Shown here: positions 1 to 5,536 of the stretch, one piece after another | How positions within the stretch are numbered: the first letter of the stretch is position 1 | Layout of the letters: the number at the start of each line of letters is the position of its first letter | Assembly (NCBI GenBank): GCA_934402155.1 | Contig: CAKRTP010000113.1 | Span: forward strand, 1 to 5,536 | Reading direction: 5' to 3' | Source of the DNA: an uncultured Blautia sp. | Lineage (GTDB): Bacteria; Bacillota; Clostridia; Lachnospirales; Lachnospiraceae | Length of the DNA: 5,536 nt | Program-made: the position numbers and the translations under genes | Notes under the pieces: model-generated | The model's database searches: none | The model's input: only the letters and a program-made list of their open reading frames with translations | What the model was told of the DNA's origin: nothing

Positions 1-45
1 CTGTTTCTTTCCTGTCAACCCTTTTCAACCATCATTTTATTTTGT

Positions 46-83
46 GTAAACAAATGGCACCCGCCAATAAATGACTGATGCCA
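46..83 (-). terminator. Weak possible terminator after the rib operon
   Basis: Minus-strand arms TGGCATC (77-83) and GGTGCCA (55-61) can form seven pairs including one G-U. The loop is long, about 15 bases, and the stem is followed by the interrupted T-rich TTTGTTTAC. It is the only candidate stop signal between the HAD stop codon and the window edge. The long loop and broken T tract make it doubtful. Confidence 0.35.
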
Positions 84-102
84 GAATTTATACTCTCTTA
101 TT

Positions 103-765
103 CTATGTTTCCTGCCTAATCTCCACCAATTGCGGTATATCCTCTACATGTTTTGCAAAATAATCTGCCTCATCCAGTTCTCCTTTTTCTCCATATCCAT
201 ACAGGCATCCGATAAATGGACTTTTACAGGATCTGGCACATTCCAGATCCTGCCTTCTGTCTCCGACCACCAGATAAGATCCTGGATATTCCCGGATGAT
301 CTCCTGCACAATTTCCGTCTTTGGTCGGAATCCATATGATTCACAGTCATAGAAATGATCGAACCACCGTTCCATCCCAAATTCTTTCCAGTGTGCCTCA
401 CGGTAAGCAGCCTTACAGTTGCTTAAGATCACAAGATGATATCCCCGGTTCTTCAAAGCTGTAAGCATCTCTTCCGCTCCCGGATACCACACTGCCTTAT
501 GTTTTCGGATCTGCCTGACCATCAGATCTCCTACCATCCTGCTTGCCTGATCTTTATATTTCTGATCCAGTTCCGGCAAAAAAGTATCCCACATTTCCTG
601 ACTGTTCAGTCCAAGCCAGCTGGCAATTTTCGATGATTCTATCTCCTGTTCTTCCACAACTTTCTGTTCTGTCAGCCACTGATAGGTTTCCCGGAATGCC
701 GGTTCGTAGATTCCCAGTGTATGATGGATTGTTCCATCATAATCGAATATGATCGTTTTTATCAT
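103..765 (-). CDS. HAD-superfamily hydrolase (subfamily IA-like phosphatase), last gene of rib operon
   Basis: A 220-residue haloacid dehalogenase-type phosphohydrolase, probably cytoplasmic. Motif I is DYDGT at residues 8-12 (nucleophile D8, general acid D10). Motif II is LSN at 114-116. Motif III lies around 147-149 (R-P-K). Motif IV is GDRRQD at 168-173, with two acidic residues for Mg2+. Residues from about 15 to 90 are mostly helical, as expected for a C1 cap, which suggests subfamily I rather than the Cof-type enzymes. The ATG has an AAGGG Shine-Dalgarno at 774-778 with 8-base spacing. The gene starts 18 bases after the ribH stop, on the same strand and with no terminator between, so it should be cotranscribed with the rib genes and controlled by FMN. 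Family knowledge: HAD enzymes such as E. coli YigB and YbjI and B. subtilis YcsE supply the dephosphorylation step of riboflavin synthesis. That role here is inferred from position only. A general sugar-phosphate or nucleotide phosphatase is the alternative. Confidence 0.9.
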   Translation of the reverse strand: MIKTIIFDYDGTIHHTLGIYEPAFRETYQWLTEQKVVEEQEIESSKIASWLGLNSQEMWDTFLPELDQKYKDQASRMVGDLMVRQIRKHKAVWYPGAEEMLTALKNRGYHLVILSNCKAAYREAHWKEFGMERWFDHFYDCESYGFRPKTEIVQEIIREYPGSYLVVGDRRQDLECARSCKSPFIGCLYGYGEKGELDEADYFAKHVEDIPQLVEIRQET

Positions 766-783
766 CGTTTATTCCCTTGTCTT

Positions 784-1257
784 TTAGAGCTGTTTCATCA
801 GATTGACCATCTCAATAGCAGATAAAGCACAATCATATCCTTTATTTCCCGCCTTGCTGCCCGCACGTGCGATCGCCTGCTCAATATTCTCTGTTGTAAT
901 CACTCCGAATAAGACCGGAATTCCTGTCGCAAGTTCAACCTGTGCGATTCCTTTGGCAGATTCATTGCACACCAGATCATAATGTGAAGTATCCCCGCGA
1001 ATGACTGCTCCCACGCAGATGACTGCATCGTATTTTCCTGACTGTGCCATTTTCTGTGCTGTCAATGGAATCTCAAAAGCTCCCGGCACCCATGCGGCAG
1101 TAATATTCTCTTCTTCTACCCCATGTCTGACCAGTCCGTCAACTGCTCCTCCAAGTAATTTATTTACAATGATCTCATTGAATCTTGCTGCTACGATACC
1201 AACTTTCATTCCCTCTGGTGCTACTACTTTTCCTTCTACTAAATTAATCTGTCTCAT
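784..1257 (-). CDS. ribH: 6,7-dimethyl-8-ribityllumazine synthase
   Basis: Condenses 5-amino-6-ribitylaminouracil with 3,4-dihydroxy-2-butanone 4-phosphate to give 6,7-dimethyl-8-ribityllumazine, the penultimate step of riboflavin synthesis. The 157-residue length is normal for the family, which usually assembles as pentamers or 60-subunit capsids. Visible signatures are AARFN at residues 23-27, the substrate-pocket WVPGAFEIP at 56-64, [13 protein letters not shown] at 82-94 with the catalytic histidine H92, FGVIT at 117-121 and TTEN..QA.AR.G at 121-133, where R131 is the phosphate-binding arginine. The ATG is preceded by AGGAGG at 1265-1270 with 7-base spacing. The gene lies 28 bases after ribBA and 18 bases before the HAD gene. 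No key residue is missing. Confidence 0.98.
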   Translation of the reverse strand: MRQINLVEGKVVAPEGMKVGIVAARFNEIIVNKLLGGAVDGLVRHGVEEENITAAWVPGAFEIPLTAQKMAQSGKYDAVICVGAVIRGDTSHYDLVCNESAKGIAQVELATGIPVLFGVITTENIEQAIARAGSKAGNKGYDCALSAIEMVNLMKQL

Positions 1258-1285
1258 GTTTTTTCCTCCTGATATTAACTGTTTT

Positions 1286-2497
1286 TTATAAACTGATTTC
1301 TTTAAAAATATGACCCATCTTTTCCTGTTTTGTCTTCATATATTTTCGGTCATACTTTTGTGGCGGGATCTCCAGCGGCACTCTTTTATTGATCTTCAGA
1401 CCAAAACCGCCAAGTCCGTAGACTTTTTCCGGGTTATTGGTCAGTAATCTTAATGATTTCACACCGAGATCTGACAGGATCTGTGCCCCGATCCAGTACT
1501 CTCTGAGATCTGGTGCAAAGCCCAGCTTTACATTAGCTTCCACAGTATCATAGCCCTGTTCCTGAAGCGCATATGCCTTGATCTTGTTGATCAGACCGAT
1601 TCCTCTTCCTTCCTGCCTCATATAAAGAATGATTCCTCTTCCCTCCGCTTCTACCTGACGCATTGCTGTCTGTAACTGCAAGCCGCAGTCACATCGAAGT
1701 GATCCAAACGCATCTCCTGTCAGGCACTCGGAATGTACCCGGCAAAGCACATCTTCACCATCTCCTATGTCACCTTTTACCAGTGCCAGATGATGCTCTC
1801 CTGTAATATCATTGATGTATCCATGGATCTTAAAATCGCCGTACTGTGTCGGAAGGTTCGCAACGGCTTCTTCTTTTACATGTCTTTCATGAATTCTAAT
1901 ATAATCCTGTAGGTCACGGATCGTGATAAATGTAAGATCATGTTCTTTTGCCATTTCCCATAACTGTGAGGTACGCATCATAGTGCCATCTTCTTTCATG
2001 ACCTCACAGCACACACCGCATTCCTTCAATCCGGCCAGTCTCATAAGATCTGTGGTTGCTTCTGTATGGCCATTCCGCACCAGAACTCCGCCTTTTCTGG
2101 CAATAAGTGGAAATACATGTCCTGGTCTTCTGAAATCTTCCGGTTTGGATTTATCATCCACACATTTCAAAATAGTGTAGGAACGTTCTGCTGCCGAAAT
2201 ACCGGTCGTTGTGTCCACATGATCCACTGCCACAGTAAATGCCGTGCTGTGATTGTCCGTATTCTCAGCAACCATCGGCGGAAAATTTAATTTCGCCGCA
2301 ATTTCCACGCTCATCGGTGTACAGATAAGGCCCTTTGCATAAGTCGCCATAAAATTGATACTTTTCTGGGTTGCAAACTCTGCTGCACAAATCAGATCTC
2401 CCTCGTTTTCTCTGTCCGGATCATCCGTAACCAGAACGATTTTCCCTTCCCGCAGATCTCTCAGTGCTTCTTCAATTGTGTTATACTGATAGTCCAT
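1286..2497 (-). CDS. ribBA: Bifunctional 3,4-dihydroxy-2-butanone 4-phosphate synthase / GTP cyclohydrolase II
   Basis: A 403-residue fusion of the two entry enzymes of riboflavin synthesis, the usual arrangement and length in Firmicutes. The N-terminal RibB domain (about 1-200) converts ribulose 5-phosphate to 3,4-dihydroxy-2-butanone 4-phosphate plus formate. It shows the acidic metal-binding loop [11 protein letters not shown] at 25-35, RRPGHVFPL at 123-131 and [11 protein letters not shown] at 141-151. The C-terminal RibA domain (about 205-403) opens GTP, releasing formate and pyrophosphate. It shows [10 protein letters not shown] at 253-262 and SLRCDCG at 266-272, giving zinc ligands C258, C269 and C271. 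RQEGRGIGL lies at 294-302, the catalytic tyrosine is probably Y309 in KAYALQ, and LLTNNP lies at 351-356. Both active sites look intact. The start has AGGAGG at 2506-2511 with 8-base spacing, and the gene lies 17 bases after the ribE stop. Confidence 0.98.
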   Translation of the reverse strand: MDYQYNTIEEALRDLREGKIVLVTDDPDRENEGDLICAAEFATQKSINFMATYAKGLICTPMSVEIAAKLNFPPMVAENTDNHSTAFTVAVDHVDTTTGISAAERSYTILKCVDDKSKPEDFRRPGHVFPLIARKGGVLVRNGHTEATTDLMRLAGLKECGVCCEVMKEDGTMMRTSQLWEMAKEHDLTFITIRDLQDYIRIHERHVKEEAVANLPTQYGDFKIHGYINDITGEHHLALVKGDIGDGEDVLCRVHSECLTGDAFGSLRCDCGLQLQTAMRQVEAEGRGIILYMRQEGRGIGLINKIKAYALQEQGYDTVEANVKLGFAPDLREYWIGAQILSDLGVKSLRLLTNNPEKVYGLGGFGLKINKRVPLEIPPQKYDRKYMKTKQEKMGHIFKEISL

Positions 2498-2514
2498 TTA
2501 TATATCCTCCTGTT

Positions 2515-3168
2515 CTAAAACCCGAATTTCTCAAGAAACTCCATCGTAATTCCGGATTCTTTTTTCTCTTCTTCGTTTTTCCTGATACCAAGCAGTTTTT
2601 CTACATATTTTCCGATCACATCATTTTCCAGATTAACCAGATCTCCCGTCACTTTTTCCAGAAGCGTAGTCTCTTCTCCCGTATGCGGAATAACGGACAC
2701 CTGAAAACCTGCTTCATCGACTTTTGCCACTGTCAGGCTGATTCCATCAATGCAGACAGAACCTTTTTCTACGATCAGATGTAAAATCTCTGGTGATGTC
2801 TTAATCGATACCCAGATAGCATTTTCTTCCCGAATCATGGAACTGATCACACCGGTTCCATCAATATGACCACTTACAATGTGTCCCCCAAACCTGCCAT
2901 CAGCTGCCATTGCACGTTCCAGATTTACCTGGCTTCCCGTTTTGCAGCTGCCGAGACTGCTTCTCCTGATCGTCTCTGCCATCACATCCGCGGTAAATCC
3001 ATCCGGCTGGATCGATGTAACTGTCAGGCACACGCCATTTACGGCAATGCTGTCACCAATCTTTGTACCTTCCAGTACTTTTCTGGCTTTTACTGCCAGG
3101 ACCCCTGATCCACCGGTCAGCTGCATATAACGGACTTTTCCTTTTTCCTCTACGATTCCCGTAAACAT
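2515..3168 (-). CDS. ribE: Riboflavin synthase, alpha chain
   Basis: Dismutates two molecules of 6,7-dimethyl-8-ribityllumazine to riboflavin and 5-amino-6-ribitylaminouracil, normally as a homotrimer of two-barrel subunits. From the chosen start the protein has 217 residues, within the family range. It opens with the near-invariant MFTGIVEEKG. Barrel 1 shows VNGVCLTV at 43-50. The linker carries GGHIVSGHIDGTG at 94-106. Barrel 2 repeats the barrel-1 motif as IDGISLTV at 140-147, followed by VNLENDVIGKYVEK at 178-191. The tail from about 196 is charged and variable. An ATG 33 bases further upstream (3201) is open in frame but lacks a binding site and would add an unrelated N-terminus. AGGAGG at 3173-3178 fixes the start at 3168. 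The gene overlaps the end of ribD by 19 bases, suggesting translational coupling. The same enzyme is called ribC in some Gram-negative naming schemes. Confidence 0.97.
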   Translation of the reverse strand: MFTGIVEEKGKVRYMQLTGGSGVLAVKARKVLEGTKIGDSIAVNGVCLTVTSIQPDGFTADVMAETIRRSSLGSCKTGSQVNLERAMAADGRFGGHIVSGHIDGTGVISSMIREENAIWVSIKTSPEILHLIVEKGSVCIDGISLTVAKVDEAGFQVSVIPHTGEETTLLEKVTGDLVNLENDVIGKYVEKLLGIRKNEEEKKESGITMEFLEKFGF

Positions 3169-4277
3169 AGTTCCTCCTGTTCTTTTTCGCACACCTGGCA
3201 TCTTATCCGGATGTCCTCTCCAATCTGACTGATATCTGTATACTTCAGTTCCACTGCTTCGGATGGGAATTCAACTCCGATGCCTTCCACCGGTGTCTTA
3301 CTATTCATGCCGCCAAACAGCTTCGGCGCCATAAAAACCTGTACTTCTTTTACAATTCCCTCCCGCAGAGCACTGTCATTTAACGTGCCTCCGCCTTCCA
3401 GAAGAATACTGTCAATGCCGCTGTTTCCAAGCTCTCTCATCAGTTTTTTAAGGTCTATCTGCTTCTTTTCATCCGGGCAGCAGATAGTCTCAACTCCCAT
3501 GGCATGTAATGTTTTTATTTTCTCTTCTGTATTTTTCTCATCCGCATAAACTACGATCGTCCGGTACTTTTCTGCACTTTTTATGATCTGGCTGTCCAGC
3601 GGAATCCTGAGCTTGCTGTCACACAGGATCCGAACCGGGCTTTTCCAGCCTTCTATCCTGACATTTAACATCGGATCATCTGCAAGCACAGTTCCAATAC
3701 CGGTCATAATTCCCATGTACTGATGCCGCATATGCTGCACTTCTTTTCTTGCCGCTTCTCCGGTAATCCATTTCGATGCTCCTGTCTTCGTCGCGATCTT
3801 CCCGTCCAGTGTCATGGCATACTTCATCACTACGTAGGGAGTTTTCGTTGTAATATAATGAAAAAATACAGGATTCAGCCGGTCACATTCTTCCCTCATA
3901 AAATCCTCGACTACAATAACACCGGCTTCCCGCAATATCTGTACTCCTTTTCCTGCCACTTTCGGATTCGGGTCTCTGGAACCGATCACCACTTTTTTGA
4001 TTTTCTGTTCAAGAACTGCTTCCGTACATGGAGGTGTCTTTCCATGATGACAGCAAGGTTCCAGAGTAACATAAAGCGTCGCGCCTTCTGCGGATTCTGT
4101 AAGTGAAGCAATCGCATTGCGTTCTGCGTGAAGCTCTCCATACTTTTTATGATAGCCTTCTCCGATGATCCGCCCGTCTTTTACGATCACTGCCCCTACC
4201 ATCGGATTCGGATTGGTCCAGCCTTCTCCTTTCCTGGCCAGCCTAATTGCCCGAAGCATGTATTCCTGATCCGTCAC
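3150..4277 (-). CDS. ribD: Bifunctional diaminohydroxyphosphoribosylaminopyrimidine deaminase / 5-amino-6-(5-phosphoribosylamino)uracil reductase
   Basis: Carries out the second and third steps after GTP opening: hydrolytic deamination of the pyrimidine, then NADPH-dependent reduction of the ribosyl side chain to ribityl. The protein has 375 residues, close to the usual RibD length. The N-terminal cytidine-deaminase-like domain (about 1-145) has HAE at 50-52 (zinc ligand H50, catalytic E52) and PCCHHGKTPPC at 74-84 (zinc ligands C75 and C84). The C-terminal reductase domain (about 146-365) shows MKYAMTLDGKIAT at 151-163, VLADDPMLNVR at 197-207 and the LLEGGGTLN loop at 292-300. The start codon is GTG. 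It is supported by an AAGGA site at 4284-4288 and by the usual beginning of the family (MTDxEYM). The first in-frame ATG is residue 7. It is the first gene of the operon, behind a leader of roughly 390 bases with an FMN riboswitch. Confidence 0.97.
   Translation of the reverse strand: MTDQEYMLRAIRLARKGEGWTNPNPMVGAVIVKDGRIIGEGYHKKYGELHAERNAIASLTESAEGATLYVTLEPCCHHGKTPPCTEAVLEQKIKKVVIGSRDPNPKVAGKGVQILREAGVIVVEDFMREECDRLNPVFFHYITTKTPYVVMKYAMTLDGKIATKTGASKWITGEAARKEVQHMRHQYMGIMTGIGTVLADDPMLNVRIEGWKSPVRILCDSKLRIPLDSQIIKSAEKYRTIVVYADEKNTEEKIKTLHAMGVETICCPDEKKQIDLKKLMRELGNSGIDSILLEGGGTLNDSALREGIVKEVQVFMAPKLFGGMNSKTPVEGIGVEFPSEAVELKYTDISQIGEDIRIRCQVCEKEQEELCLRES
3173..3178 (-). promoter_or_regulatory. 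Ribosome binding site of ribE
   Basis: AGGAGG, 4 bases upstream of the ATG at 3168 and inside the 3' end of ribD. It decides between the ATG at 3168 and the in-frame ATG at 3201. The same 12-base context, AGAACAGGAGGA, also precedes ribBA. Confidence 0.85.
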
Positions 4278-4283
4278 TTTTAT

Positions 4284-4288
4284 TCCTT
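4284..4288 (-). promoter_or_regulatory. Ribosome binding site of ribD (supports GTG start)
   Basis: AAGGA, 6 bases upstream of the GTG at 4277, in a purine-rich stretch. It is weaker than the AGGAGG sites of the downstream genes. It supports initiation at GTG rather than at the ATG six codons later, which has no comparable site. Confidence 0.7.
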
Positions 4289-4349
4289 CTTTCTTATTCC
4301 TGTTTTTTGCCGGGATATCATCAGAACACTACGGAGTAATTTCCTGTAA

Positions 4350-4385
4350 AGGGAACAAAGCGGACAAGTCCGCTTCAAACTCCCT
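4350..4385. repeat. Palindromic hairpin in the ribD leader
   Basis: The inner arms AAGCGGA (4358-4364) and TCCGCTT (4369-4375) are perfect inverted repeats around a 4-base CAAG loop. An outer pair, AGGGA (4350-4354) and TCCCT (4381-4385), can extend the stem across small asymmetric loops. On the minus strand it is followed by TTTGTTCCCTTT, too broken for a confident terminator. It lies between the second terminator and ribD, so readthrough transcripts would carry it. It could be a dispersed palindromic element, an mRNA-stability hairpin or a remnant. The sequence alone does not decide. Confidence 0.6.
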
Positions 4386-4400
4386 AAATCCCTATAAAGT

Positions 4401-4434
4401 AAAAAAATCCCTGCAGAAATATCTACAGGGGATT
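4401..4434 (-). terminator. Second intrinsic terminator in the rib leader
   Basis: Read on the minus strand, the arms AATCCC-C-TGTAGA (4422-4434) and TCTGCAGGGATT (4406-4417) form a stem of about 12 pairs. It has one bulged C, one G-U pair and a 4-base loop. The stem runs directly into seven T residues (4401-4407). This is a standard Rho-independent terminator shape. It lies 47 bases downstream of another terminator and 124 bases before ribD, so transcripts reaching ribD must pass both. It may be a second FMN-controlled attenuator or a backup. Confidence 0.75.
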
Positions 4435-4480
4435 CGATCTGTTACATATGATTGATAAAGGAATGTTCTTATTTTTCATA

Positions 4481-4517
4481 TAAAAAAGCTCTGAAATGGA
4501 TCACCATCTCAGAGCTT
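4481..4517 (-). terminator. Intrinsic terminator, likely expression platform of the FMN riboswitch
   Basis: Minus-strand arms AAGCTCTGA (4509-4517) and TCAGAGCTT (4486-4494) pair perfectly. A further ATGG/CCAT block lies inside, after one mismatch, around a 4-base loop. A run of six T residues follows (4482-4487). It begins 40 bases after the aptamer, the usual place for the switching terminator of Firmicute FMN riboswitches. Family knowledge: FMN binding favours the terminator, and without FMN an antiterminator forms. I could not identify a convincing antiterminator pairing by eye. Confidence 0.85.
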
Positions 4518-4556
4518 CGATAACACATTCATTCATACAAAATCAACTGTACTATC

Positions 4557-4663
4557 ATCTTCTTTCATCCAGACTGTACTGTCGGCTCCGGAATCTCACC
4601 GGATCATGCCTCTCGGCTCGCGGGCTTTACCGCCGGTAGGGAATCACACCCTGCCCTGAAGAT
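4557..4663 (-). ncRNA. FMN riboswitch (RFN element)
   Basis: A cis-acting RNA aptamer in the rib operon leader that binds flavin mononucleotide. Read on the minus strand it shows the conserved blocks of the RFN element in order: closing stem P1 ATCTTC (4658-4663), GGGCAGGG, ATTCCC then ACCGGCGGTAAAGCCCGCGA, a short P5-type segment, GATCCGGTGAGATTCCGGA, GCCGACAGTACAGTCTGGATG, and the P1 partner GAAGAT (4557-4562). All conserved core segments are present and the P1 arms pair perfectly. It sits about 6 bases after the predicted transcription start and about 280 bases before ribD. It predicts that FMN lowers expression of ribD, ribE, ribBA, ribH and the HAD gene. Helix boundaries were drawn by eye. 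Confidence 0.97.
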
Positions 4664-4675
4664 ATCTTTTTGTTT

Positions 4676-4704
4676 ATCATAATACTTTATTCAGGATTTG
4701 TAAA
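4676..4704 (-). promoter_or_regulatory. Proximal promoter of the rib operon
   Basis: The -35 is TTTACA (4699-4704) and the -10 is TATGAT (4676-4681), separated by exactly 17 bases. Each hexamer differs from the sigma70/sigmaA consensus by one base. Transcription would start near 4669, just before the 5' arm of the riboswitch P1 helix, as expected for the operon's own promoter. Confidence 0.85.
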
Positions 4705-4764
4705 GCAGAAATGTAAAAGTAGTGAGTAATTTTCCTCCAAAATCAGATACTTATTCATTTCTAC

Positions 4765-4794
4765 TATATATAGTGATTCCAATAGAAAAGTCAA
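4765..4794 (-). promoter_or_regulatory. Possible upstream promoter facing the rib operon
   Basis: A TTGACT -35 (4789-4794) is followed by a TATATA -10 at a 16-base spacing (4767-4772) or an 18-base spacing (4765-4770). It lies between the rhuM pseudogene and the rib promoter and would transcribe into the riboswitch. A GGAGG at 4734-4738 lies downstream of it but is not followed by a start codon at a usable distance. No gene is evident between it and the riboswitch. Confidence 0.5.
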
Positions 4795-4856
4795 ATTTAA
4801 CGAAGAACTGCCATCATCTCCACCTTGGTAAGCTGAAAATTTTAATGGCGATGCTG

Positions 4857-5536
4857 CTACTTCTTCGCATTCTCTTCCAGTTCCAGCATGTACTTATCAA
4901 AGTCAGACATAAATAGCCTATCCTGAATGATACGATATTTTTCAAATTCGGTTTCAGCTTTTGCCTTGGCAATCTCTGCTGTGATCTTACCTGCATCCTG
5001 AAGAACCTCTCTGTCATCAGCCATCAGGAATAGATCCAGTCGCTTTGACCAATCTTCCATCGTCATCGGAATATGACGTTCCGCACGGTCCTCTGCTAAG
5101 TCCAGATAAGCAGATACAATACGCTCCAGTGAACGCATTTCTTTCTCTGAAAGATAATTCTTCGCAATGCTCACATCGCTTTTTACAATCTTACCTTCCG
5201 GTGCTGCTGCCCAAGTGGTTAATCCCATATGTGGCTTATCTGCATCGGCCCGCTCATAAATCAATTCCGCTGCTGTATGTCCATGAACCAACCTTTGATG
5301 GTGTAGTCCTTCACGATGCCATTGGCCCACTTACGAAACTGCACCGCTCGCTCATTATTAACCTTGAATCCGACTGCAATAATCATTTGAAGATTATAAT
5401 GCTTTGTATCACGAGTTACCTGACGGGAACCTTCGGTTTGAACTATTCGGAAATTCCGAATAGTTGAATCTTCCTCAAGCTCTGAGTCGGAATAAATCTT
5501 CTTAATATGCTCATTGATTGTACGAACATCCACATC
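4857..5536 (-). pseudogene. rhuM: RhuM-family protein gene, internally deleted and frameshifted, 5' end outside window
   Basis: Two out-of-frame pieces of one RhuM-family (virulence protein RhuM) gene. The upstream piece runs from the window edge to about 5285 and reads VDVRTINEHIKKIY, then YNLQMIIAVGFKV and FRKWANGIVKDYTIKGW, a typical N-terminal half. Its GTG at 5533 is probably an internal valine codon, since the reading frame stays open to the edge. The downstream piece (about 5287 to the stop at 4857) reads HGHTAAELIYERADA, SDVSIAKNYLSEKEM, AEDRAERHIPMTMEDW and SDFDKYMLELEENAKK, a typical C-terminal half ending at a normal place. As I recall the family, about 70 residues normally lie between these parts. 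They are missing here, and the join is out of frame. RhuM function is unknown. Homologues occur in pathogenicity and genomic islands, often beside restriction or mobile genes. A sequencing error alone would not explain the missing middle. Confidence 0.85.

Noticed and set aside
13..18. TTGACA on the minus strand near the left edge, as the promoter of a following gene.
   Set aside because: The matching -10 would fall outside the window, so it cannot be judged.
1001..1291. Open frames on the plus strand across the rib and HAD genes, such as the 96-codon one opposite ribH and the 127-codon one at 3723-4106.
   Set aside because: They are antisense shadows of strongly recognised genes. Their translations are rich in Ser, Pro, Phe and Cys, have no family resemblance and lack convincing start signals.
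4501..4536. A 12-codon open frame on the minus strand (MNECVIEALRW) running into the first terminator, resembling a leader peptide.
   Set aside because: No ribosome binding site upstream, no run of regulatory codons, and the FMN aptamer already explains control of this leader.
4800..4856. A terminator for the rhuM gene, from the imperfect inverted repeat CATCGCCA/TGGAGATG.
   Set aside because: The arms are imperfect, the loop is long and no T tract follows.
4857..5330. The downstream rhuM piece as a separate intact gene starting at the ATG at 5330.
   Set aside because: Its first 15 or so residues are an out-of-frame reading of the upstream RhuM half, and family similarity begins only at HGHTAAEL. 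A broken gene explains this better.
5045..5467. A 140-codon plus-strand open frame opposite the rhuM remnant.
   Set aside because: It lies wholly antisense to recognisable RhuM coding sequence and shows no motif of its own.
1..5536. CRISPR arrays, tRNA or rRNA genes, insertion-sequence ends or attachment sites.
   Set aside because: No spaced repeats, cloverleaf, transposase-like sequence or flanking direct repeats were seen on reading both strands.

Overview
The window carries a complete riboflavin (vitamin B2) biosynthesis operon on the minus strand, read from high to low coordinates: promoter, FMN riboswitch, leader with two intrinsic terminators, ribD, ribE, ribBA, ribH, then a HAD-family phosphatase gene. 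Moderate to low GC, AGGAGG ribosome binding sites, the fused ribBA gene and the protein sequences point to a clostridial Firmicute, most likely a gut Lachnospiraceae-type organism. That placement is inferred from sequence style and was not checked by a database search.

Layout from right to left. At 4857-5536 lies a broken rhuM-family gene. Its 5' end is cut by the window edge, and its two halves are joined out of frame at about 5279-5288 by an apparent internal deletion. At 4664-4856 there is no gene but two sigma70/sigmaA-type promoters facing the rib operon. The proximal one (4676-4704) ends immediately upstream of the riboswitch. The FMN aptamer is at 4557-4663, followed by a strong terminator hairpin (4481-4517), a second one (4401-4434), and a palindromic hairpin (4350-4385) in the remaining ribD leader. 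The rib genes occupy 784-4277 almost without gaps: ribD and ribE overlap by 19 bases, and the other gaps are 17 and 28 bases. The HAD gene (103-765) follows ribH after 18 bases and is very probably cotranscribed. The last 100 bases hold a weak possible terminator and a lone -35-like TTGACA whose -10 partner would lie outside the window.

The genes work together as follows. RibA (C-terminal half of RibBA) opens GTP, and RibD deaminates and then reduces the product. An unlinked or general phosphatase must then remove the phosphate, and the HAD enzyme here is a natural candidate. RibB (N-terminal half of RibBA) makes the four-carbon unit from ribulose 5-phosphate, RibH condenses the two branches to lumazine, and RibE dismutates lumazine to riboflavin. 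FMN, made from riboflavin, should bind the leader and stop transcription. I see no wholly new system. The points most worth following up are the HAD gene in the operon, the tandem terminators in the leader, and the deletion scar in the rhuM gene.
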